From: Terebella lapidaria
Lineage: Eukaryota; Annelida; Polychaeta; Terebellida; Terebellidae
NCBI GenBank assembly: GCA_949152475.1
Contig: OX424562.1
Span: forward strand, 18,538,209-18,602,208
Direction of reading: 5' to 3'
Length of the DNA: 64,000 bases
Position numbers and translations under genes: made by a program
Shown: positions 1 through 11,100 of the stretch, in pieces
Position numbering within the stretch: the first letter of the stretch is position 1
How the letters are laid out: each line of letters starts with the position of its first letter
The notes under the pieces: generated by a model
Told to the model about the DNA's origin: nothing
The model's input: the letters and a program-made list of their open reading frames with translations, nothing else
The model's database searches: none

Positions 1-83
1 ATATTCGTGTTAAGTGGAACTATTCCAAGTACGTAGGCCTATTGCAAAGAGATAAAACACAGCAACAGTGAATAACCTAAATA

Positions 84-346
84 TTACAACATTATCGAAC
101 CTAGTTTGGCAGCCGCCGCGATTTTTGTGGGGGATCCGGCTAGAGTCGCCAGTGCGAGCTCGTTACTCGCCAGGTGTCGCTCGAGTAAATCCACAACTCG
201 CTGGTCCACTGTGTCCGAGGCTCTGTACTGGTCAACAAGGCTGACCATCCCGCCTTCCTTGTACACGTACAGGCGACACCAAGCCGAGAGCAAGCCTTCG
301 ATCTTCTCGACATCTGGTTCAACGTTTTGAAGGCTTTTCTGTAAAC
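84..346 (-). CDS. Ankyrin gene exon 3 with stop
   Basis: Acceptor CAG at 349-347. The exon starts with the last two bases of a split Gly codon and runs 263 nt to a stop at 86-84. The encoded tail is not a recognised domain. Confidence 0.68.
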
Positions 347-1460
347 CTGGAATGTTATAAATGTAATGTATAAAACATGTACATGTATCCACTCATTTAA
401 TCGCCGATGAACCAATGGTGTGAGTGGTTTGATGCGGAAGTTACACAAAATGATTAATGAATCAATTATTTTTTTATATAAATACCTCACATGGATATAG
501 CTGATAGTTTCATTCCACCAAATAACATATGAACATTTCAATGTAAGCCAAATGAATGATGAAACGCGCCATTTCGGCTCCCGAGAACCACACGTAGGAA
601 TTTCAATTTATTTGGACAAGTGTACTAGTAACTAGAGAGTTTGGTCGTTCAAATGGGCACATTATAGATCCAGATATATCCCTTGCTTGATCCAGTTTCA
701 AATCTGAGAAAAATATCAAATATACACAGAACCTGGCGAGTATTTGCGGAGCCAATAGAGTGTTTCCTCCCAGCCGGCAGGTGTCGCATCTGTCAGGATG
801 TCCTCCGCTGTACGTCCTCGAGCGTCCGTCAGGGTCGGGTCTGCGCCGCTCCTACACAGGATTGAGAATGATACGCCAACGTCAACTGATATTCATATAT
901 ATCACACAATATCATCACTCGTAAATTGTCTTACGAACAGAATCTGCTAAATATGAGTAATTATTTTTGCACGTGTATGTACGTGACCTGTAGTTCTATT
1001 ACATAACTTTCTCATATGTCTTTTCCAAAGTCCGTCCGTGCATTGTTCATGCCAATAAATGTTTTGTTCTGTGTACGAGCTAATGTTCTGTAGTTCATAT
1101 GAACTAAATCAATATTCACTGCATTTTCATAGGCTAATCAATATAGACCCACCTGAGCAGAGCCACGACAATCCGATAGGGTTTCCCATGTTTGACGACA
1201 GAATGCAGACACGTATCTCCGTCCTTGTTCTTCGCATTTACATTTATCCCCGACAAACATAACTGATACACAACCGGAACCGACCTCGGGTCTCGGAACT
1301 TGTCGGCATTTTCCGCCACCACGTGCAAGTAGGTACCTCCATTATCACTCGTGAAGTTCACATCCCTTCCCTCTTCCGTCCAGCGCAGAACTTTCTTCGC
1401 GACTTTGTGAAAAGGTTCTTCCGTCAGGCTTTTGTAAATTCTGGATTCCTCGAAATTCAT
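84..1460 (-). CDS. Ankyrin-repeat protein, three exons, 229 aa, apparently complete
   Basis: Three minus-strand exons (1460-1153, 851-733, 346-84) join with matching phases and total 690 nt, exactly 230 codons including the stop. Each junction has an AG acceptor and a GT donor. The first junction completes an Arg codon and builds a textbook ankyrin unit: ALLR from exon 1 runs into SGADPTLTDARGRTAEDIL in exon 2. Earlier repeats are seen in exon 1 around NGGTYLHVVAENADKF and KDGDTCLHSVVKHG. The last exon is a non-repeat, probably helical tail with the segment DLLERHLASNELALATL. There is no signal peptide or membrane segment, so it is probably cytosolic. I chose the first Met at 1458-1460; a further upstream exon is possible. 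Ankyrin repeats bind proteins; no partner can be inferred. The 5' flank is tandemly duplicated, and the duplication boundary falls inside the first codons. Confidence 0.72.
733..851 (-). CDS. Ankyrin gene exon 2
   Basis: Acceptor ...CTGTGTAG at 853-852; 119 nt; donor GT at 732-731 (GTTCTG, a weak donor). It encodes the most canonical part of the ankyrin repeat, GADPTLTDARGRTAEDIL, then a Trp-rich helix. Confidence 0.7.
1153..1460 (-). CDS. Ankyrin gene exon 1
   Basis: Starts at ATG (1460-1458) and ends in CTC AG before the donor GTGGGT. It holds a charged N-terminus and about two ankyrin repeats. It leaves a split codon (AG) that the next exon completes. Confidence 0.7.
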
Positions 1461-2299
1461 ATTTATTTACCAGTGGCTGATTCCGGATATAACGACGTTA
1501 AATCCTTTTATCCATAAGCGAAGAAGGTCCTGTCAACAAAATGACACCCAACCGCGGTATAAATCGAAATAACACACCGCCTCACAATAGCCAGTCAAGT
1601 ATATTTGATATGATATCGACAGAAAATCGATATCTGCACCATTTATAAATCCAGCGTCACGCTCGTAACATACAGTAGCTAAAGCCGCCTGAGAAAAAAG
1701 TTCACGCTCTTTTTGCCACTTCAACTCTTCACGACGGAAATCACTCGCAAAAAAGTAATATCTGTTTTCTGTTAATTGCATTGAGTTTTTCCTGAAATTG
1801 TCAATCAGTGGTTAGTCATAAATTTTCCAGTCTTGAATAGATTACCAGCAATGTGGTGACGGTACTGTTCGCATAATCTCCTGGGTGACTGCCCATGTAC
1901 CTCTCAACACGTAAGCTCGCCTCCAGAAAGTAGACAAAATCAATCCAATACCCGGCTTTTTCTTACCTATAGCCCCCGATTCTTGGGTAAACTCAATAGA
2001 ACCTATGCTTAGAACCTTATGCGGTGGCACCCACGGTATATTGATATGAGCAAACAAGTCTTGGGCCGCTAGATTAACGGCCACTGGAAAATCACCTAGG
2101 TTTTAACGATTTACGTGTTACCCAAGTGTGTGCCTTTTTGAATGGTATAATACATGCCAACTGCCTATGTTCAGAGCAGATCGATAAGAAGATAGTAGGC
2201 TGAGCTAACGACACGTCACGCCTCATTGGACAAAGGGTTAACTATGTGTTATGTTTGGGCTTCGTTCATCGAAAATATATATTTAGATGTATGGGTTTA
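1450..2299. repeat. Tandem ~850-bp duplication, copy 1
   Basis: The sequence from TCGAAATTCATATTT to ATGTATGGGTTTA is repeated immediately downstream with only a few substitutions and small indels by eye. The unit contains the start codon and 5' flank of the ankyrin gene plus an exon-like minus-strand segment. Confidence 0.93.
1967..2083 (-). CDS. Possible exon inside duplication copy 1
   Basis: A minus-strand open stretch is flanked by a good acceptor (TTTTCCAG at 2091-2084) and a good donor (GTAAGA from 1966). The peptide begins AVNLAAQDLFAHINIPWVPP and is preserved in copy 2. No family is recognised and I could not join it in phase to the ankyrin exons; it may be a 5' UTR exon or chance. 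Confidence 0.3.
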
Positions 2300-3151
2300 T
2301 CGAAATTCATATTTATTTACCAATGGCTGATTCCGGATATAACGACGTTAAATCCTTTTATCCATAAGCGAAGAAGGTCCTGTCAACAAAATGACACCCA
2401 ACCGCGGTATAAATCGAAATAACACACCGCCTCACAATAGCCAGTCAAGTATATTTGATATGATATCGACAGAAAATCGATATCTGCACCATTTATAAAT
2501 CCAGCGTCACGCTCGTAACATACAGTAGCTAAAGCCGCCTGAGAAAAAGTTCACACTCTTTTTGCCACTTCAACTCTTCACGACGGAAATCACTCGCAAA
2601 AAAGTAATATCTGTTTTCTGTTAATTGCATTGAGTTTTTCCTGAAATTGTCAATCAGTGGTTAGTCATAAATTTTCCAGTCTTGAATAGATTACCAGCAA
2701 TGTGGTGACGGTACTGTTCGCATAATCTCCTGGGTGACTGCCCATGTACCTCTCAACACGTAAGCTCGCTTCCAGAAAGTAGACAAAATCAATCCAATAC
2801 CCGGCTTTTTCTTACCTATAGCCCCCGATTCTTGGGTAAACTCAATAGAACCTATGCTTAGAACCTTATGCGGTGGCACCCACGGTATATTGATATGAGC
2901 AAACAAGTCTTGGGCCGCTAGATTAACGGCCACTGGAAAATCACCTAGGTTTTAACGATTTACGTGTTACCCAAGTGTGTGCCTTTTTGAATGGTATAAT
3001 ACATGCCAACTGCCTATATGTTCAGAGCAGATCGATAAGAAGATAGTAGGCTGAGCTAACGACACGTCACGCCTCATTGGACAAAGGGTTAACTATGTGT
3101 TATGTTTGGGCTTCGTTCATCGAAAATATATATTTAGATGTATGGGTTTAT
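2300..3151. repeat. Tandem ~850-bp duplication, copy 2
   Basis: A near-identical copy of 1450-2299. Differences seen include one T lost from a T-run (minus strand), a 2-bp TA insertion near 3017 and a few point changes. High identity means a recent event. The copied ATG at 2310-2308 is followed by a stop within two codons, so this copy lacks the ankyrin coding region. Confidence 0.93.
2816..2932 (-). CDS. Possible exon inside duplication copy 2
   Basis: The counterpart of 1967-2083 with the same acceptor and donor; the wider open frame differs by one Arg/Lys change. Same doubts apply. Confidence 0.28.
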
Positions 3152-4168
3152 GGATAAGCCTACCAGCATGTGCCCATGATCAACGGTATTTATGTGTTGT
3201 TAAGAGTTTTATGAATGTCATATCACCATAATAATGTGGCACTTATTAGTCTAGAATTGACATCAGACATGTCATCTTCAAGCAGTAGCCTACTAATATG
3301 ACATGATATTTTAAAAAGTATTCCTTGAAATAGGATATCTTTGATGAGATAATCGGATACCAAGTGAAATCATTCTTTCTTCTCTTCTAAATTATACGGA
3401 GGGACTTTGGATAGTTTTATGCTACCATGCAATATTTATGAAAATAAATGATATAACCAAATTTAGGGGCGTATAAGAATTTGCTAAACTTCAGTGTTTC
3501 TGCGGCTTGTGGGGTACAGTACCCGTTACCAACAACTCCTCATTTCTTTATTGGAACATGCATTATTCTGGTACTTTTTCTGCTCAGCCAAACCCATGGA
3601 TAACGACAGGAGCGTGTTTAGAGGGGGCTCAATAGGATGAACCCCTCACCCTCCCCCCTAATTCTGAGATAATTTTAGAACTTGAAATAAATTGATCTGA
3701 AAAATGAAGTTGGCAGTCTCTATATTTGAAAAATCTCCATGATTTCAAATAATTTGCATAAAACGCAGTGTTTGAGAAATTCAGAACTGAAACCAAGAGC
3801 TTCACAGATTGGTATTGTATTCACGTAAAAGGCTTCAGCTTCTGGGATCTTTAATTGGGCAAGCCCCAAGTTTACAACCAATAAAACTCCCTCGCTTCGC
3901 TGTCGTTTGCCCCTCTTCCCTTCGTTCACCAATATTGTTAGTATGTCTGAAAACCCCTCTGCCCCTCCCAAAACTGCTGTACACGTCAATATGATGCCTG
4001 TTTTCATGTTATTTCGGATCCTGTCAGGACCCACTGTGAACATTGCAGACTTGTAGCTAACGTTATATTTATTCCAGAACATATCCAGTTGTTGAATTAG
4101 TATATTAGTCATACCGTACCATAGATGTACTCATTTTGTTTAAATTAAGATAGGTCACATATTATACA
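3152..4168. other. No gene recognised
   Basis: AT-rich spacer. A 130-codon minus-strand frame (3720-4112) has no recognisable domain and no convincing splice context. Confidence 0.5.
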
Positions 4169-4306
4169 AATATTGACTTTTGGTGAGGTGAATACGTGAA
4201 AATATGTACCTCTCGTAAAAGACATATTCACCGAGCTTGCGAGGTGAATATGTCTTTTGCGAGAGGTACATATTTTCGCGTATTCACCGAAACCAAAAGT
4301 TGATAT
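4169..4306. repeat. Long hairpin (inverted repeat, arms ~65 bp)
   Basis: The left arm begins AATATTGACTTTTGGT and the right arm ends ACCAAAAGTTGATATT. The arms pair almost throughout, including CATATTCAC with GTGAATATG, around a centre near 4231. It is probably a small foldback/MITE-type element. A related head (GCGAGAGGTA-ATA) appears near 18037. Confidence 0.85.
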
Positions 4307-4314
4307 TTGTTTTA

Positions 4315-4318
4315 TTAT
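4315..4318. repeat. Target site duplication TTAT (left)
   Basis: TTAT immediately precedes the TG of the 5' LTR and recurs right after the CA of the 3' LTR at 17739-17742. Four bases is within the usual range for Ty3/Gypsy integrases. Confidence 0.85.
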
Positions 4319-4828
4319 TGTAGTAATTTTAGCGACTGTTACTCCCGTCCCTCCCGCGCACTACACATTTCCACAACAAACATTCATTCTACATGACTTA
4401 CATACAGGACAGGTACACACTATACGATCACAAGCATAAACTCCACGTAGTCATGGTTACACACACAGGTCAAACCACGCACCTGCGGCCCCGCTAGTTC
4501 AGTACACTCGGCCCCGTTTACTCGACCTTGACCTTCACATGCACTGACTTCTAAACATAGAACTTGACACACATACTCCACACATCACGTGCACAGATAC
4601 AGGCATTACAAGTATTGACACGAGCCGGGGAAACCCACTTTCCCGGTGACATCAGCGCATTGCACCATACATTTGACCTATCACAACACCGCTTACACTT
4701 GGCGGGAAATTACACAGACACATGATCCCTCGGCCCCAGTTATTTGCGCAGTTGAGTAGAAGTGATCAATGAGGACGGTCGCAATATATATTGTAACGAG
4801 AAGAACGGCCGTGATCATATAAGTGAAA

Positions 4829-4835
4829 TATAAAA
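4829..4835 (+). promoter_or_regulatory. LTR TATA box
   Basis: TATAAAA, about 245 bp before the LTR end and upstream of AATAAA, as needed for a U3-R-U5 layout. The 3' LTR copy lies at 17494-17500. Confidence 0.7.
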
Positions 4836-4977
4836 GCGGATATAACGTGGATATACAAACTGTCATATATATATTAGGACTATAATATTTAGGATACTTC
4901 GACTGGGAAATCACCGACGTAGGTGTGAGCGGCCCCGATTGTGGTGTGTGTGATTGATCATCAGACATTATCACCAC

Positions 4978-4983
4978 AATAAA
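4978..4983 (+). terminator. LTR poly(A) signal
   Basis: AATAAA about 150 bp after the TATA box. The functional copy for the element's transcript is the 3' LTR one at 17643-17648. Confidence 0.65.
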
Positions 4984-5074
4984 CAGTTTGAATTGAACTG
5001 CCGGCTTGTTGGTCTGTAACACAACATCACAGACATTCGGCCTGATACGGGCCAGTGAACCGTATTCTTCACAT

Positions 5075-5092
5075 TGGCGCCGTAGACCAGGA
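5075..5092 (+). promoter_or_regulatory. Primer-binding site
   Basis: TGGCGCCGTAGACCAGGA, one base after the LTR. Its complement ends in GGCGCCA and can be read as a tRNA 3' end with a T-loop like TTCGATC. I could not assign the tRNA species. Confidence 0.75.
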
Positions 5093-5136
5093 TCTGAGCT
5101 AGTCTCGGATCTTCGACCCAGACCTGACCGGCATTG

Positions 5137-7713
5137 ATGGCATTGGCCCCGGGAGCCTCCCGCGGTGAGCCACTCGACCCCACGGATGACGAAGTGACGA
5201 TCAATCCGAATCCGGCCTTCCGACCTTCCGGCCCTCGCTCAGTTGCCATGAGCGATACAGTTCCACTGTCGCAGGAGCAACAACCGTCCGGCCTTTTCGA
5301 CTCCATCGGCGACCATTCGACCCTGAGATCGTTTTCGCCGCCTACCGACCTGGTGCAGGAGTTCCTAGACGAAGACCCGCTCGCGCCGTCACATACAGTA
5401 AGTGACATTCTGCGTGCACACGCTAGAGCGTACTCGGCCACGCCGGCTAGAGCGACCCAGAAAAGTGACTTTGCCGACAGAAACTATACGCGCTCACGTC
5501 AAAGAGCGGGCGTAGATAGTGATATCGACCTAGAACAATTAGCAGTGAACGTTCGGCCGGTAACCATAGACACGTCAATGGTTACACACCCACCAAGTAA
5601 CTCTCGGATACGACAGTGGGTTTGTCAGTCTGACAATGTTCCGGAACCGACCCCGCCGAACGCTTATTCGGCCAATCGACCCCTGGCGCCGTCCATGACG
5701 CCGAGACAACACGACCCCGCGCCAGAAATGTACTCACGCATACCGACCGAGCCTACGGTGGTAGAGTACACACGACCCAGCCAGACGGGAGCGACATCCG
5801 AAGACATCCTGGCGACAACCGCTACCCGGATCGCGACGCCTCTACGACAACAACGACCCAGCGACATGATGACGGAATCTCGCGCCACCATGCGACAAGC
5901 GCGACCCCGACAAGCACCCTCGACATCAAGTCGCCGACCCTGCGACCCCGACACGCCGACTTCTGACACACGCGCTCCCGCGCCGACCACGCACCGACCA
6001 TCGCCGACTACCGGAGAACAACCGCGCTTCGATCCGTCACAAGATCAAGTTGTGTCTGCTCCGGCAGAGAGTGTTGTGCCAATGATCGGACCTCCGATCT
6101 CACAATCAGTCGGAAACACCAACGGATATGGTGTACCGCCAGTCGGATACCCTGGCGCAACAAGCGGTGTTCCAAATGGAGTAGCTGTCGGATACTATTC
6201 ACCGCATGTCGGCTACGCGAACCCACCGCCCGGATATGGTGGCGTTCCCAGCGTGATAGCTGACACCGGCTATCATGGTACACAGCCTGGATTAGTGTAC
6301 CATGGTGTATGCCCAGATGGATCGGTATACCGATATCCACCACCGGCTGTATTCCCACCCTCGGTCGGGATACCATGGGTGACGCCTCCATACAGTCAAC
6401 CGGCCCCCGCTGCACAAGCACCACACGACCCCAGTCCCACGACGGCACCACCCGCCGCATCGCTCGCCGTCTCCGCGACGACAGCACCGACCGCCCCCGT
6501 TAACGCGACCCCGATCGGCCCAGATACGACGGCTCCGGCGACTTCGGCTGTTCCGACTAAGACGGCCACTGCAGCGACTACACCAGTTGCGGTGAGTGTT
6601 GACACGCCCACGCCACAGAGACTCACGTCTGAGCCCCAAACGTTGGCTACGGCTAAAATGGCTCAATGGCGTGCGACCTTCAAGGAGGGCAATCTCACTC
6701 AATACATTCGGAGTTTCGAACAATTCACCGCGGCTTTCACATACTCCGACCTCAACAAGACGACGACCTTCCGGAGCACGCTGCGTGGCCGCGCTGAAGC
6801 GCTAGCTCTAAATATCCCGGTCGCGACTCCCTGGGGAGAGTTCCGTCGCCAACTTCTAGAGGGCTGGGAACCCGAGCCCCGTCGACAGTCCAAACGGGAC
6901 GATTTCCCGTTCCTCAAGCGGGAACGAAAAGAGGACGCGGAACACTACATGGAGCGACTCCAAGCCCTGGCGGAGCAAGTGTTCGATGACGTTACGCCAA
7001 CGTCGCGGCAACGAACTGTAATTGCACAATTCGTTAACGGCCAACCCGACCCCATTGCCGATAAACTGTGTGCCCTCACTTTTAACAGTTACAGTGAGGC
7101 ACTTACGGCCGTTCTCAAGGTAGAGAGTCGTCAGCAGAGGACAGCCAGAGATCGACATCGAGGCACACGACATGCCGACATTTCCGCAAGCGGATACGCG
7201 GAAGACGACCCTGTCAATGAAGAACTGTCTTGTGCCATGGGACAAGTCACTCAGGGGGAAACACTAACCCCAGAGCAAATTGCGGCCTACTACGACCCCG
7301 CGGACAGTGACACTACCGGCCTACAAGGTTGCGACGAACATTCAGTGCCGGCCAGCTCACGCGAGTGGGTGGCTGAAGCTTTCCAGTGCGTCCTTAGTGA
7401 CGAGAATGGACTATGTGAGGAAACGGCTATCTTTTCTGTCCTGCGAACAACGGCCCCGATGAAAGGTGATCGACCCCCGCAACCCGGACGACCCATGGTT
7501 TGCTTCTTTTGCAAGAAGCCCGGCCATCGCTGGATGCGGTGCTTTCGGCTTAAGGATGTGCTAGTACGCAACGGCATGAAACCGCTAGCATTTCGGCCTA
7601 ATGGTCCCGGTACTGACAGAAGGACAGCTCAAGTGTTGTCAGTACCTAATCAAACCGGTAACCAAACTAAACCGGCCCCACCAACACCTCCGACCCCGTC
7701 GTCAAACCAGTAG
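5137..7713 (+). CDS. gag: Gag polyprotein (858 aa)
   Basis: Structural protein of the retrotransposon particle. The first Met I accept is the ATG at 5137; one at 5248 (context GCCATGA) is an alternative. Roughly the first 500 residues are Pro/Ser/Thr-rich and low-complexity, with a Gly/Tyr/Pro stretch around 6120-6380. A capsid-like segment follows at about 6655-7130 (WRATFKEGNLTQYIRSFEQF; FLKRERKEDAEHYMERLQAL). Near the C-terminus is a CCHC zinc knuckle, C-X2-C-X4-H-X4-C (CFFCKKPGHRWMRC, 7501-7542), the nucleocapsid RNA-binding motif. It ends at TAG 7711-7713. It is much longer than typical Ty3 gag because of the N-terminal extension. Pol lies downstream after a region with two overlapping open frames. 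Confidence 0.93.
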   Translation: MALAPGASRGEPLDPTDDEVTINPNPAFRPSGPRSVAMSDTVPLSQEQQPSGLFDSIGDHSTLRSFSPPTDLVQEFLDEDPLAPSHTVSDILRAHARAYSATPARATQKSDFADRNYTRSRQRAGVDSDIDLEQLAVNVRPVTIDTSMVTHPPSNSRIRQWVCQSDNVPEPTPPNAYSANRPLAPSMTPRQHDPAPEMYSRIPTEPTVVEYTRPSQTGATSEDILATTATRIATPLRQQRPSDMMTESRATMRQARPRQAPSTSSRRPCDPDTPTSDTRAPAPTTHRPSPTTGEQPRFDPSQDQVVSAPAESVVPMIGPPISQSVGNTNGYGVPPVGYPGATSGVPNGVAVGYYSPHVGYANPPPGYGGVPSVIADTGYHGTQPGLVYHGVCPDGSVYRYPPPAVFPPSVGIPWVTPPYSQPAPAAQAPHDPSPTTAPPAASLAVSATTAPTAPVNATPIGPDTTAPATSAVPTKTATAATTPVAVSVDTPTPQRLTSEPQTLATAKMAQWRATFKEGNLTQYIRSFEQFTAAFTYSDLNKTTTFRSTLRGRAEALALNIPVATPWGEFRRQLLEGWEPEPRRQSKRDDFPFLKRERKEDAEHYMERLQALAEQVFDDVTPTSRQRTVIAQFVNGQPDPIADKLCALTFNSYSEALTAVLKVESRQQRTARDRHRGTRHADISASGYAEDDPVNEELSCAMGQVTQGETLTPEQIAAYYDPADSDTTGLQGCDEHSVPASSREWVAEAFQCVLSDENGLCEETAIFSVLRTTAPMKGDRPPQPGRPMVCFFCKKPGHRWMRCFRLKDVLVRNGMKPLAFRPNGPGTDRRTAQVLSVPNQTGNQTKPAPPTPPTPSSNQ

Positions 7714-8111
7714 GGGAAGGTGCTGAGGAGCAAGGGCCTTCCAGACAACAGGACAACGTTCCCCGCTCCACATCTGCGGTTGTCACGACTACTGTACCGG
7801 TGACGACACCAATAACGACCCCGCAGCCGGCCCAGCCCACACCTCGGCTCCTTGAAGGGGTGTGTACAAAATGTCAAGCTCCGACCCCGAAACCGGCCTC
7901 TTTTCATGAAGGGGTGTCCGCACCGCGACCACAGCGGCCACCACGTGGAAACCGTCGTCCTGAAGGGGTGTCACCCCCGACCGCCAACGGCACCGGAACG
8001 GACAGCATGTCCGAGATTGAGTGGATCTCCGACGACGGAGGATTCTACGCCTTTCCGAGTGGACCGGAATCCAAACTGCCGCCCCTTCACACACACGCCA
8101 GACGACCCTGA
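7671..8111 (+). CDS. Gag/pol linker frame (-1 relative to gag)
   Basis: Frame 3 is open from 7671 to a stop at 8109-8111, overlapping the gag end and, from 7816, the pol frame. Its product is Pro/Thr-rich like the end of gag, then has the protein-like stretch MSEIEWISDDGGFYAFPSG. The overlapping frame-1 reading of the same DNA looks less natural (repeated KGC). I infer that frame 3 is the true linker between gag and protease, reached by a -1 change at the gag end and left by a +1 (or -2) change before 8109, next to a short CA run at 8088-8096. No canonical slippery heptamer was found here. Confidence 0.45.
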   Translation, partial: TGPTNTSDPVVKPVGEGAEEQGPSRQQDNVPRSTSAVVTTTVPVTTPITTPQPAQPTPRLLEGVCTKCQAPTPKPASFHEGVSAPRPQRPPRGNRRPEGVSPPTANGTGTDSMSEIEWISDDGGFYAFPSGPESKLPPLHTHARRP

Positions 8112-11100
8112 AATTCCGGCTGTCATCAACAACTCCAGCGCCACCAATCACAAATGCTGGAAGTTGCCGGTACACGTCGGAAACAAGACGATAAAGGCTG
8201 TACTCGACTCCGGAGCGCAGATCTCCCTGCTCCGACGCGATCAGCTACGTCACGTCCCCGCCGACCAGCGACAATTGCGATCTACTTCGGCTATTATTCG
8301 CGACGTCACTGGACAGTCAAGCCCGATCGATGGACTGATCGACCTTTCAATACAGGTCGGAACCAACCATATGGTCGTAACCTTTTGTGTGGCTGACATA
8401 CATGACGACATGATTCTCGGCATGAACTTTTTCCGGCAAGCTCACGCTGTAGTGAATTACGGTGAAGGGACGATACAGGTACACAAAGAAATCCTGTTCG
8501 CACATAAAGACATTGAGGCCAATGTTGTCAGAATGGCCGTGCGACGAGCTGTCACCGTCCCCGCACGCAGCGAAGCAATAGTGGAGCTGGTCCCGACTTC
8601 CCGAGTCCGAGTTCGACAACACCCGAGGATAGTCCAGCCACTTACGACCTTTCCCGAGGAAACCGACCTCATCATGGGGAGAACACTTACGACCCTGAAT
8701 CGGCAGTGCGTAAAGGTGTCGGTAGTCAATCCAGCAGATACCGGCATTACGCTCACCCGTTCCGACCCTGTCGCCATAGCAAGCCCTGTCGAAAGTGTCG
8801 TCGGAGCTCTGCCACGACCCGGAGAGGAGCCCGACCCGGCCACGGTAGACGCCAGTCATTACCGCGACCTACCGCCACATCTACAAGAAATGGTGGATCG
8901 CGCCAGACTAGCGCCGGAACAGCATCGGCGTTGCGCCAACCTGGTTCACCAATACCAGGACACATTTATGCACCCAGACGGCCAACTGGGACGGACCCAA
9001 GTCGTCCAGCATAGGATCGACACCGGCAACTCGGCCCCAATTCGACAACGACAGCGACGCGTCCCTCAGGCGCAGCAAAGCATCATCGACGAGGAGATCG
9101 ACAAGATGCTCCGCTTGGGGTGTATTGAGCCGTCAGATTCGCCCTGGAGCGCACAGGTAGTGCTCGTGCGGAAGAAGAACGGACAAGTACGCTTCTTTGT
9201 CGACTATCGGCTCCTGAATGATGTCACCCGCAAGGACTCGTATCCCTTGCCCAACATTCAGGACACTCATGACGCCCTGGCGGGCGCCAACTACTTCTCG
9301 GCCCTAGACCTGGCCTCCGGCTACTGGCAGGTCGAAGTCGACCCCAGCGATAGACCCAAGACTGCCTTCGCCACAAGGAAGGGACTCTATCAGTTTAAGG
9401 TCATGCCATTCGGCCTTAGCAACGCCCCGGCAACCTTCGAACGGCTTATGGAGACCATACTCCGTGGTTACTTGTGGACCCGGTGTATGTGCTATCTCGA
9501 CGACGTGATAGCTTACGGCAGAACATTCGATCAGGCACTCGCAAACCTGGAAGCGGTCCTGGATCGGATCAGATCGGCAGGCCTGAAACTACAGCCCAAG
9601 AAGTGTGAGTTGTTCCAACGGGAAATCTTGTACTTAGGGTTCATAGTGAGCGGCCAAGGAATCCGAGTCGACCCCAACAAAGTTAAAGCCATCAGAGAAT
9701 GGCCGACCCCGTGCGAGATCACCGACGTCAGGGCTTTCCTTGGTTTCGCCAATTACCACAGGCGATTCATCAAGGACTACGCTGAGATCGCTGAACCTCT
9801 CGTAGCGCTTACCCGAGGTGAATGCCACTTCACTTGGGGACCGGCCCAGCGACGAGCTTTCCAGCGACTCCGCGACGCCCTCATCAAGGCGCCCAAGCTC
9901 GCTCATCCGACCCAGAATCCGGAGGACTACTTCATCCTCGACACGGATGCAAGCGGCTTTGCTGTGGGAGGTGCCCTCTCGCAAAGGGTTAACGGGAAGG
10001 AGATCCCCATCGGGTTCGCCAGCAAAACCCTTTCCCGGACCCAGCGGAACTATTGCACCACCTATCGGGAACTACTGGCAGTAGTTGAGATGGTGCAACA
10101 CTATCGGCACTACCTCTGGGGTAGGAAATTCCTCCTCCGGACCGACCATAGCTCGCTGAGGTGGCTGAAAAACTACAGCGACGCCGACGGCATGCTCGCT
10201 AGGTGGCTCGCCAAGCTACAGCAGTATGACTTTCGGATAGAGCATCGACCCGGAAAACTACACGGTAACGCCGACGGCTTGTCACGGTGCCACAGTTGCA
10301 AACACCAAGACTGTCCCGGACGACTCGTCACACCTCCGACCGACCCAGAAACAAGTTCCAGAGAACTTCCAGTTCGTCGGATAACTGTTGTTCCGACCCA
10401 GACAAGGGCAGACCTCCTGGACAGTGATTCGATAACATCACCGGTCTTGCCCCAGCTAGTATCGGCACGCCAAGTTGTTCGAGTCCGTGCTTTGGACGCC
10501 ACACTTGATGGACAAAAGTGGCTTTTGGACTATTCGACCCAGGACATTGTCGCGGCACAGCAAGCCGACCCCAGCGTCGGAAAAGTGCGGCAATGGATGT
10601 TAACCGGCACCAAGCCCGACTCTAGAGAAGTCGCCCGCCAAGGAGAGGAGGTAAAGACACTTGTTTCCCGCTGGAACCTCCTGGCGCTACAAGACGGAGT
10701 GCTGGTTCGACATATAAAACCCGACCCTGCTGGACGGCCTGTGGTGCAAACCGTGCTCCCCGTAGCACTCAGGACACAAGTTCTGCACCAACTACACGAC
10801 CTCAAGATTGTCGGACATCTCGGCATACAGCGTACCATCGAGAGAGTCAGGCGCCGATTCTACTGGCCCGGCTTGGCGCTGGACGTTGCCCGCTGGTGTG
10901 CCCGCTGCCCGCAATGTGTAACCCGCAAGGGTAAACCGGCCCCAAAAAGATCGCCCCTGACACAGCTGCCGACAGGAGCGCCGTTCGACAGAATAACGAT
11001 GGACATCCTCGACACCCACAAGATCACGGGAAGAGGCCATCGGTATGTACTAGTCGTGTCGGACTACTTTACGAAGTCCACTGACGCTTTTCCGCTACGG

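Larger units (their letters stand above)
4319..5073 (+). repeat. 5' LTR (755 bp)
   Basis: Begins TGTAGTAATTTTAGCG and ends TTCTTCACA, thus TG...CA. It has the same length as the 3' LTR and I saw no differences. It contains a TATA box (4829-4835) and an AATAAA signal (4978-4983), which puts R at roughly 4859-5000. Confidence 0.95.

Noticed and set aside
3720..4112. 130-codon minus-strand ORF
   Set aside because: No domain, odd composition and no convincing start or splice context; probably chance.
4693..5022. 109-codon minus-strand ORF repeated in both LTRs
   Set aside because: It exists twice only because the LTRs are identical; it lies across promoter and R sequences and resembles no protein family.
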